A stretch of DNA of 5,206 bases from Clostridiales bacterium (GTDB taxonomy: Bacteria > Bacillota > Clostridia > Oscillospirales > Oscillospiraceae), in assembly GCA_019422005.1 (NCBI GenBank), contig JAHZEF010000157.1, forward strand, positions 1 to 5,206, written 5' to 3'. Position numbers and translations under genes: made by a program. Position 1 is the first letter of the stretch. Every line of letters begins with the position of its first letter. Below are positions 1 through 5,206 of this stretch, one piece after another. Below the pieces are notes generated by a model. The model was not told the origin of the DNA and did no database searches. It worked only from the letters and a program-made list of their open reading frames with translations.

Positions 1-14
1 ATCCGTGGCCTGAC

Positions 15-45
15 GGCGCTCCCGCGCCGTTCCGGCGGGAGCGCC
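15..45. terminator. Perfect 11-bp inverted repeat, possible terminator of an upstream gene
   Basis: GGCGCTCCCGC (15-25) is exactly repeated as its reverse complement GCGGGAGCGCC (35-45), with a 9-nt loop. The stem is almost all G-C and begins two bases after a possible stop codon at 11-13, which is where a terminator for an upstream + strand gene would sit. Neither side has a run of T, so it is not a canonical Rho-independent terminator; it could be an RNA stability element, an attenuator, or chance in GC-rich DNA. Confidence 0.35.
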
Positions 46-96
46 AATCCCTCCGGCACACTGTCCGGCCTGCTGATCCATCCGCCGGAAACCATG

Positions 97-134
97 GCCC
101 CGCCGCCGTCCTGCCCGGAAAGCGGGGGCGGGGC
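97..134. repeat. 8-bp inverted repeat upstream of the first gene
   Basis: GCCCCGCC (97-104) pairs with GGCGGGGC (127-134) around a 22-nt loop, about 40 nt upstream of the first gene's ribosome binding site. If transcribed it could form a leader hairpin. The arms are pure G/C and such repeats arise readily by chance in this composition, so any role is speculative. Confidence 0.25.
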
Positions 135-172
135 TCTGCAGCATGGAGCGGCCCATACCGCGGCGCGCAGTT

Positions 173-180
173 AGGGGGGG
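173..180 (+). promoter_or_regulatory. Ribosome binding site of the S41 lipoprotein gene
   Basis: AGGGGGGG lies six bases before the ATG at 187. It is a purine-rich Shine-Dalgarno-like tract, and together with the signal peptide that follows immediately it supports the ATG at 187 as the true start. Confidence 0.7.
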
Positions 181-186
181 ACCGTC

Positions 187-1443
187 ATGCAGCTCAAATC
201 CATCGGTTCGGTTCTGCTCTGCCTGTGCCTTCTGACCGGCTGCGCCTCCCGCCTTCCCGCCGATCCCACGGACGGCGGCGTCCCGGCGGAGGCACTCCAT
301 GCGCTGGGGCTGACCGCGGAGCAGCGGATGGAGGACTACGAATATTTCTGGGCCGTACTCCGCGACAGTTACCCCTGCTGGGGCATCCTGGAGCGAGCCG
401 GAACCGACGTCGGCGCAATCTATCAGGAATACAAAGCCATGATCTCGGAACACGACAGCGATCCGGATTTCTATTCCGCCATTTACAGCGCGCTCTGGCG
501 GCTCGGCGGAACCGGCCACCTCTGGATCGTGGAACCTTCGGCATATCGGGCGATGCGGGCCGCCGGCGGTCTCTGTGACCAGCCGGGCCGCACACACTGG
601 GCAGAACTGCTGGAAGACCCGGCCACCGCCGCAGGGTACGAGCGCCTGGAAGCCATGCTGGCCATGCTGGAGGACGAAACGGAATCCGGCAGTGCGGCGG
701 CAGACGCCGCCCCCAACGTGACCACGCTCCTGCTCCCGGAGATGAAAACCGCTTATTTGAAAGTGAACAGCTTCTCCGGAGATCTGGAAGAAGACGGCAG
801 GCTTCTGGACGCATTTTATGAGGAGCTGGCCGGATACGGCGCGCTTATCATCGACATCCGTGAGAACAGCGGAGGAAGCGAGCGTTACTGGCAGGAGCTG
901 CTGGTCGCCCCGCACATCGATCAGCCGCTCCGGTGCTCCAATTATGCCCTGACGCGCATGAGCGCCAACAACCGGCCATTTCTGGAGGAAGCCTTCGCCC
1001 CGGAGGAGCTGCATCCCATAGCAGAGCTGCCGGATCTTCCCGCCCTGCAGGCATCAGACCGGGCCCTGGCCACGCACTATGTGGAAAGCGTCCTCTCGGT
1101 ATCGCCGGCCGCGCGGCGCAGTCCGATCCGCGGCTGCATCTGGGTCCTGGTCGGCAGTCAGGTATATTCCGCATCCGACTCCTTCGCCGTCCTTTGCCGG
1201 GAAACCGGTTTCGCTTCGCTGGCAGGGGCCCAAACCGGCGGCGACGGGATTGGGGCCACGGATCCCGTTTTCCTTCAGCTGCCCAACTCCGGCATCCTCA
1301 TCCAATTCACGGCCCTGTTCGGCCTGAATCCGGACGGCAGCAGCAACGAAGAAACCGGCACCGCGCCGGATCTCCCTTCTCCCGCCGGCGAGCCGCCTCT
1401 GGTGACCGCTCTGCGGGCCATTGCATCACAGAAAGGATCGTAA
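187..1443 (+). CDS. S41 family peptidase, lipoprotein
   Basis: A predicted secreted, lipid-anchored serine peptidase of 418 aa. The N-terminus is a short lipoprotein signal peptide: a basic start, a hydrophobic core and a lipobox LTGC with the lipidated cysteine at residue 19. Residues about 45-120 resemble the helical N-terminal part of S41 proteins and end in GGTGHLWIV with His111, a candidate catalytic histidine. The core begins near residue 180 and shows the S41 hallmark IIDIRENSGG (221-230), then VYSASDSFA with probable nucleophile Ser328, then TGGDGIG (350-356), LPNSG (365-369) and DGSSNEETGT (383-392). The position of the CtpA/Prc catalytic lysine, 25 residues after the serine, is Asp353 here, so a tricorn-like Ser-His-Glu mechanism is more likely, with Glu388 or Glu389 as candidate. 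No PDZ domain is evident. It is the first gene of the operon, three bases ahead of the ABC ATPase gene. Family is clear; substrate is unknown. Confidence 0.88.
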   Translation: MQLKSIGSVLLCLCLLTGCASRLPADPTDGGVPAEALHALGLTAEQRMEDYEYFWAVLRDSYPCWGILERAGTDVGAIYQEYKAMISEHDSDPDFYSAIYSALWRLGGTGHLWIVEPSAYRAMRAAGGLCDQPGRTHWAELLEDPATAAGYERLEAMLAMLEDETESGSAAADAAPNVTTLLLPEMKTAYLKVNSFSGDLEEDGRLLDAFYEELAGYGALIIDIRENSGGSERYWQELLVAPHIDQPLRCSNYALTRMSANNRPFLEEAFAPEELHPIAELPDLPALQASDRALATHYVESVLSVSPAARRSPIRGCIWVLVGSQVYSASDSFAVLCRETGFASLAGAQTGGDGIGATDPVFLQLPNSGILIQFTALFGLNPDGSSNEETGTAPDLPSPAGEPPLVTALRAIASQKGS

Positions 1444-1446
1444 AAC

Positions 1447-2310
1447 ATGAAGCTGGAAATTGAACATCTGCAGATGACTTACCCCAACGGCAGGCAGGCC
1501 CTGCAGGACATCAGCCTGACGCTGGAAAGCCCCAGCCTGATCGGGCTGCTGGGCCCCAACGGCGCCGGGAAGTCCACGCTGATGAAACTCCTGGTGGCCG
1601 CTCTGCTGCCTGCCGCCGGTTCCATCCGGGTGGACGGCGTCCCCCTGCAGCAGTGCGAACGCCGCATGAAGGCGCGCCTGGGGTATCTCCCGCAGGCTTT
1701 CGGGCTGTACGATGAACTGACCGTTCGCCAGTTCCTGGACTATATGGCGGCGCTCAAGGGGATCCGAAACAGCCGCAGCGCCGTTGACAGCGCCATGGAA
1801 GCGGTGAATCTGAAAGGACTGCACAAAACACGGATCCGGACGCTGTCAGGCGGCCAGCGCCAGCGGGTCGGGATCGCGCAGGCGCTTCTGGGCCGTCCGG
1901 ACTTTCTGATTTTGGACGAGCCGACGGTGGGGCTGGATCCGGAAGAACGGATCCACTTCCGGAACCTCTTTTCGGAAACCGCGCAGGATCGGCTGGTGCT
2001 CCTCTCCACACACATCATTGAGGACGTGCAGTCCGTGTGCGACCAGCTGGTGGTCATTCACCAGGGCTCCATTCTGTTTGCCGGGCGCCCGGAAGCGCTG
2101 ATCCGCGCCGCCCGGGGGCGGGTGGGCGTCTATTTGGAGTCCGCCGAAAGCCGCACCGACGGCACGCTCCACGTCACCTCCAGAGTCAATACGGCCGACG
2201 GCGTCCTCTGCCGCGGCGTCTCCGACCACCTGCCGGACTATGCCGCTCCGGTGGAACCGACGCTGGAAGACGCCTATATGTACCTGATTTCAAAGGAGGA
2301 GGCGCAATGA
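1447..2310 (+). CDS. ABC transporter ATP-binding protein
   Basis: A 287-aa cytoplasmic ATPase that would drive the membrane proteins encoded downstream. All nucleotide-binding motifs are present and canonical: Walker A GPNGAGKST (36-44), Q-loop glutamine 83 in YLPQ, signature LSGGQRQR (133-140), Walker B FLILDEP with catalytic Glu158, D-loop GLD (162-164) and H-loop His189 in STHI. The N-terminal MKLEIEHLQMTYPNG gives the usual A-loop tyrosine (Tyr12). After about residue 215 comes a poorly conserved C-terminal extension ending in PTLEDAYMYL, a tail common in ATPases paired with ABC-2-type permeases. An AAAGGA sequence (1432-1437) lies nine bases before the ATG. The stop codon overlaps the next start as ATGA, pointing to translational coupling. 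Type of subunit is certain; the cargo is not readable from the ATPase. Confidence 0.95.
   Translation: MKLEIEHLQMTYPNGRQALQDISLTLESPSLIGLLGPNGAGKSTLMKLLVAALLPAAGSIRVDGVPLQQCERRMKARLGYLPQAFGLYDELTVRQFLDYMAALKGIRNSRSAVDSAMEAVNLKGLHKTRIRTLSGGQRQRVGIAQALLGRPDFLILDEPTVGLDPEERIHFRNLFSETAQDRLVLLSTHIIEDVQSVCDQLVVIHQGSILFAGRPEALIRAARGRVGVYLESAESRTDGTLHVTSRVNTADGVLCRGVSDHLPDYAAPVEPTLEDAYMYLISKEEAQ
2292..2300 (+). promoter_or_regulatory. Ribosome binding site that sets the start of the permease-peptidase fusion
   Basis: AAAGGAGGA, a near-perfect Shine-Dalgarno sequence, ends six bases before the ATG at 2307. The same reading frame is open far upstream to an ATG at 2037, but that would overlap 270 bases of the ABC ATPase gene and gives an Arg/Pro/Gly-rich translation with no membrane character. 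The site decides for 2307. Confidence 0.85.
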
Positions 2311-4493
2311 ACCGGCTCCGTCTTCTGCGCGCGGAAACCGCCAGGCTGCTCCGCTCCCCTGCCGCCTGGCTGCTGGCGGGCCTGACCGCGCTGTCCCCCC
2401 TGGCAGGCTACCGCTTCTGGCAGCCCGCCCTGGGAGATTCCATGGCCTCGCTGTATCTGGCCAATCCCATGACAGTCGGCGGGCTGTGCGGGACGCTTTT
2501 CTTTGCCCTGCTGACGCTCCTGTGCCTGGACCATCCGCGGCGCAGCGGCGCGTCCGCGCTGGCCGAGGCCGCCGTATCCCCCGCCGCCATGCAGACGGTG
2601 CGGCTGCTTTCCGTGCTGCTGGCCGCCCTGCTGACCGGCCTTCTGGTCTGTATCGCCTATCTGCCCTATACCGCATGGAAGCTGGACATCGTCTTCTCCC
2701 TGTCCGACTACCTGTCGGCGTCAGCGCTCCTGTTCCTTTCCGGCCCTGTCATGGGCGCGCTGGCCGCCTCACTGATTTATCAGGTCACATACCGGCCGGA
2801 CGTCAGCATGCTGGCCGTGGCCGCCTTTCTGGCCGCCTCCCGCAGCCATTGGTGCGCCCAGTATTTTCTCATGCAGTGGAGCGTCCCCCTGGCTCCGGCG
2901 CTCTCAGACGCCTTCGGCAGCGCCCTGGTCTGGCGCACGGCGCTCTACAGCCGTATGGTCTGGCTGCTTCTGCTGGGCGGCGGCTGGCTGGTCAGCCTGC
3001 TGTGCGTCCGGCGGTACGGTTACGGCCTCCGCCGCTCCTTTCTGCGCCGTGCCCGGAGGCCCGCGCCGCTGCTGGCCGCTGCCGTGCTGTTCGCCGCCGG
3101 GGGATGGCTGTGGCAGGCGCAGCCCTTCATGGATCACAGCCTGGCCGACTGGATGTCCTACGAAGAGCCGGAGCGGGAATATCAGGAAGCGCTCCTTCTG
3201 GAGGAAACCCGCCTGCATGTATCCGTAGACAGTTACCTCCTGGGTACGCTCTCCGGCACGGCGGTTTACCAGCTGCGCAACAGCAGCGGCCAGCCGCAGG
3301 AGCTTTACCTGGAGCTGAACCCCGGCTATTCCATCCGCACGCTCTCCGCCAACGGCGTTTCCATCCCCTTTGAAGACCTGGGCACCGACTACATCGCATC
3401 CCGCGAACTCCGGTGCACCCTGCCGGCCGACCCGGAAATCCTTCTGGAGGTTACCTACGGCGGTATGCCCCGGATCTGGAACGCACAGGAAGCGCAGCTT
3501 TCCGGCAGCTTCCTCAGCGCCCGCGGCCTGGAACTGAGCAGCATGCATCTGGCCCCCGTGCTTGCCGGCAGCGTTCCGGTGGCGGAGACCGCCCCGGTCA
3601 CGCTGCGCATCCGTCTGAAAGACAGCCTGACGCCTGTTTCCAGCGGTTCCACCGAGCTGCTGCAGGACAACGGCGACGGCACCCGCGACTGGCTGCTTAC
3701 AGATACCGGCACCGACCGTTTCCGCCTGTTTGCCGGTGATTATGAATCGGTCACTCTCGAAGGCGGCGGCATGCCCATTGAGTTTTATTACAGCAGCAAG
3801 TACAAGCCGCGGCTTGAAAGCATGGACGCCGTAGACATGATGGAGCAGGTCATTGCCTACTGCACCGCACATTACGGCCCCCGTTCCTTCACCGACGATA
3901 AGCCCTTTAAGATCATCCAGACCACGGTCTTTGATTTCGGAGGGTTTGCCAGCGGCAACCTCAGCGGGATGGGCGAGGTCTATTTCAGCGACGTCAATCT
4001 CCGCGATCCGGACAAGGGCGCCGCATCCGCAGAGGTGCTGGCTCATGAAATCGTCCACCAGTGGTGGGGCCTGGGCGCGTCTCTCCTGGATCCGGAACAG
4101 GAATACTGGACGGATGAGGGAATCACCACTTACACCACCTACCGTATCCTCCGCACACTCCGCGGCGAGGAATACGCGCAGCGGAACTACCGGGATAAAT
4201 GGGCCGACGCGGTCCAGGCCAGCAGCCGTTCCTTTTACGTGCGTCACCCGGAATACCTCGACCGTCTTCCGGAACGCTACCGGGGTGAAATCTCCGCCTC
4301 CATCCAATCCGTCAATCTCTATGACGGCACCGCCCTGATGATCGACCGTGCCGCCCAGCTTTTGGGGGAAGCGCAGTTGGACGCCGTCTGGTCCGCCCTC
4401 TACCGGGAAGGCGGTACGGAGATGCCGCCCTACATCACACTGGGAGACTTCCTGAATGCCTGCGGCCTGACAGAGGAGGAACTGTATGGGTAA
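2307..4493 (+). CDS. ABC-2-type permease fused to an M1-family zinc metallopeptidase domain
   Basis: A 728-aa fusion protein. Residues 1-271 are a membrane domain with about seven hydrophobic segments (near 18-35, 57-74, 99-121, 136-160, 164-178, 217-234, 252-271). The loop before the last one is very basic (RRYGYGLRR onward, 235-251), so it should be cytoplasmic and the rest of the protein outside. After an acidic linker (275-300) comes an M1 N-terminal beta-type region (about 300-490, including RFRLFAGDYE) and a catalytic region with HEIVHQWWG (580-588): zinc ligands His580 and His584, catalytic Glu581. The third ligand is probably Glu604 in WTDEG. Tyr672 in LYDGTALMID fits the M1 transition-state tyrosine. 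The GxMEN exopeptidase motif appears as SGMGE (553-557), so aminopeptidase activity is uncertain. It overlaps the ATPase gene by 4 bases and the next permease gene by 8. Such ABC-M1 fusions are known among bacteria from general knowledge; substrate and partner are inferred from context. Confidence 0.88.
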   Translation: MNRLRLLRAETARLLRSPAAWLLAGLTALSPLAGYRFWQPALGDSMASLYLANPMTVGGLCGTLFFALLTLLCLDHPRRSGASALAEAAVSPAAMQTVRLLSVLLAALLTGLLVCIAYLPYTAWKLDIVFSLSDYLSASALLFLSGPVMGALAASLIYQVTYRPDVSMLAVAAFLAASRSHWCAQYFLMQWSVPLAPALSDAFGSALVWRTALYSRMVWLLLLGGGWLVSLLCVRRYGYGLRRSFLRRARRPAPLLAAAVLFAAGGWLWQAQPFMDHSLADWMSYEEPEREYQEALLLEETRLHVSVDSYLLGTLSGTAVYQLRNSSGQPQELYLELNPGYSIRTLSANGVSIPFEDLGTDYIASRELRCTLPADPEILLEVTYGGMPRIWNAQEAQLSGSFLSARGLELSSMHLAPVLAGSVPVAETAPVTLRIRLKDSLTPVSSGSTELLQDNGDGTRDWLLTDTGTDRFRLFAGDYESVTLEGGGMPIEFYYSSKYKPRLESMDAVDMMEQVIAYCTAHYGPRSFTDDKPFKIIQTTVFDFGGFASGNLSGMGEVYFSDVNLRDPDKGAASAEVLAHEIVHQWWGLGASLLDPEQEYWTDEGITTYTTYRILRTLRGEEYAQRNYRDKWADAVQASSRSFYVRHPEYLDRLPERYRGEISASIQSVNLYDGTALMIDRAAQLLGEAQLDAVWSALYREGGTEMPPYITLGDFLNACGLTEEELYG

Positions 4494-5190
4494 ATTGTAT
4501 CGCTATGAGCTGCACCGCTTTGTGTGCTGCAAGCTGTTCTTCGGCGCGCTGGCCGTACTGCTTCTGTTCGGCTGGCAGACACTGCGGTCAGAAACCATTT
4601 TGGGCGTCGCCGATACCGCCCCCTTCTCCCCCTGGAGCTTCGGGCTCTATCTGAGCCGCCTGCTGCCTCTGCTGTGGGTGGGCGAGCTGTTTTTTCTCCT
4701 CTATTTTACCGCCGGCCATGCGCGGCGTGTGGCGGTGCTCACCGCCGCCACCCCCGTCGATCCGCGCCGCTACGCCCGGACGCGGTGTGCGGCGGCGCTG
4801 ACCGCATCAGCGGTGCTGGCCGGGCTTGCAGTGCTGCTGCCGGCCATCCTCTACGGCCTGCTCTTCGGCTTTTCGCGCTGGGACACGCTGGTGCTTCCGG
4901 CGCTGGTGACCCTGTTGCCGCCCATGCTGCTGGCCCTGGGCAGCGGCTGGCTGCTGGGGCAGATCCGGAGCTGGCTGCTGTACCTCTGGATGCTGGTGCC
5001 GTTTTTGCTGGCGGCGCTGCCGCTGCCCAGGGCGCTGAGCCTCTGGAACGGCAGCTTGTTCTCCGAGCTTCCCCTGTCCCTCGGCACCCTGGATCCCGCC
5101 TTTCAGCTGCCCGCCTCCGTCTGGGCTGTACAGGCGGCCATGCTGGTCCTGGGCGCGCTGCTGATCCACTTTGCCGGCAAAAGACGATGA
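4486..5190 (+). CDS. ABC-2-type transporter permease, six transmembrane helices
   Basis: A 234-aa integral membrane protein with about six hydrophobic segments (near 17-31, 56-77, 102-128, 134-157, 162-180, 211-229) and a basic end (GKRR). The start MGKLYRYELHRF is typical of the amphipathic cytoplasmic helix preceding the first membrane segment in ABC-2 permeases. The loop after the second helix (HARRVAVLTAATPVDPRR, 78-95) resembles the equivalent loop of the preceding fusion protein, which suggests the two form the halves of one heterodimeric channel driven by the upstream ATPase. The start is set by AGGAGG (4474-4479), six bases ahead of the ATG and inside the end of the previous gene, with an 8-base overlap. 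No enzymatic domain is attached. Assignment rests on topology and context rather than on a diagnostic motif. Confidence 0.8.
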   Translation: MGKLYRYELHRFVCCKLFFGALAVLLLFGWQTLRSETILGVADTAPFSPWSFGLYLSRLLPLLWVGELFFLLYFTAGHARRVAVLTAATPVDPRRYARTRCAAALTASAVLAGLAVLLPAILYGLLFGFSRWDTLVLPALVTLLPPMLLALGSGWLLGQIRSWLLYLWMLVPFLLAALPLPRALSLWNGSLFSELPLSLGTLDPAFQLPASVWAVQAAMLVLGALLIHFAGKRR

Positions 5191-5206
5191 AAAAGCCCCT
5201 GGCCTG
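5187..5206 (+). CDS. Start of a further operon gene, truncated by the window edge
   Basis: An ATG overlaps the stop of the permease gene as ATGA, the same junction seen between the ATPase and fusion genes. Only MKKPLA is encoded before the window ends. Two lysines right after the start resemble the n-region of a signal peptide or a first membrane helix, so a secreted, lipid-anchored or membrane protein is possible. No clear Shine-Dalgarno sequence precedes it; translation would depend on coupling to the upstream gene. Nothing can be said about function. Confidence 0.5.

Larger units (their letters stand above)
1..186. other. Upstream region without a supportable gene
   Basis: No confident gene is seen here on either strand. 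One + frame ends at once (codons TCC GTG GCC TGA, stop at 11-13), which could be the last codons of an upstream gene followed by the hairpin at 15-45. Another + frame stays open from position 1 to a TAG at 172-174; its translation is rich in Pro, Gly, Ser and Ala with no recognisable motif, but stop-free frames are common in DNA this GC-rich and its stop would sit in the next gene's ribosome binding site, so a C-terminal gene end cannot be fully excluded. I could not find a convincing -35/-10 promoter pair; the operon promoter may lie here unrecognised or outside the window. Confidence 0.5.

Noticed and set aside
94..174. Short + strand frame (26 codons) upstream of the S41 gene, considered as a leader or precursor peptide
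   Set aside because: No ribosome binding site precedes its ATG, and the Pro/Gly/Ala-rich product has no leader or core peptide features.
143..235. Second short + strand frame starting at 143, considered as a precursor peptide
   Set aside because: It overlaps the start of the S41 gene, has no clear ribosome binding site, and is cysteine-containing only because it reads the signal peptide codons in another frame.
225..578. Open frame on the + strand inside the S41 gene
   Set aside because: It is an out-of-frame Arg-rich shadow of the lipoprotein gene, without its own ribosome binding site or motif.
652..669. Tandem 9-bp repeat GCCATGCTG
   Set aside because: Only two copies, in frame and encoding Ala-Met-Leu twice in a helical stretch; no sign of a functional repeat array.
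1201..1212. 12-bp perfect palindrome GAAACCGGTTTC
   Set aside because: It lies inside the conserved core of the S41 gene with no second copy seen, so it is most likely a coincidence of codon use.
2037..2306. Possible 90-residue N-terminal extension of the permease-peptidase fusion
   Set aside because: It would overlap the ABC ATPase gene completely, its translation is Arg/Pro/Gly-rich, and a near-perfect ribosome binding site precedes the ATG at 2307.
2904..4307. Open frame of 467 codons on the - strand opposite the M1 domain
   Set aside because: It lies wholly antisense to a gene with clear M1 motifs, has no recognisable domain, and its length is explained by the GC-rich codon bias of the + strand gene.

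Overview
The window is GC-rich (about 60-65% by eye). It carries one tightly packed operon on the + strand, from position 187 to the right edge, and the last gene runs off the end. Strong AGGAGG-type ribosome binding sites, a short lipobox signal peptide and the style of the ABC and peptidase proteins suggest a high-GC Firmicute, probably a gut-type Clostridia (Oscillospiraceae-like). This is inference from composition and family resemblance only; there is no rRNA or marker gene to prove it.

Layout: positions 1-186 hold no gene I can support, but contain a perfect 11-bp inverted repeat (15-45) and a second 8-bp one (97-134) ahead of a strong ribosome binding site. Then come a 418-aa lipoprotein of the S41 serine peptidase family (187-1443), a 287-aa ABC ATPase (1447-2310), a 728-aa fusion of an ABC-2-type membrane domain with an extracytoplasmic M1-type zinc peptidase domain (2307-4493), a 234-aa six-helix ABC-2-type permease (4486-5190), and the first bases of a further gene (from 5187). 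The junctions are a 3-nt gap, a 4-nt overlap, an 8-nt overlap and a 4-nt overlap, so one co-transcribed and translationally coupled unit is very likely.

How the genes may work together: the ATPase has all canonical motifs and would power a heterodimeric transporter made of the membrane half of the fusion protein and the separate six-helix permease. Both peptidases are predicted to act outside the membrane: the S41 protein as a lipid-anchored enzyme, and the M1 domain tethered to the transporter by its seventh transmembrane helix. The simplest reading is an exporter (or peptide-handling complex) whose substrate is cut as it emerges, or a system that degrades an outside peptide such as an antimicrobial peptide. 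The substrate cannot be read from the window; no precursor peptide gene is visible.

Most notable are the transporter-peptidase fusion itself, a degenerate GxMEN exopeptidase motif and an off-by-one zinc-ligand spacing in the M1 domain, and an S41 enzyme without the catalytic lysine of the CtpA/Prc type.
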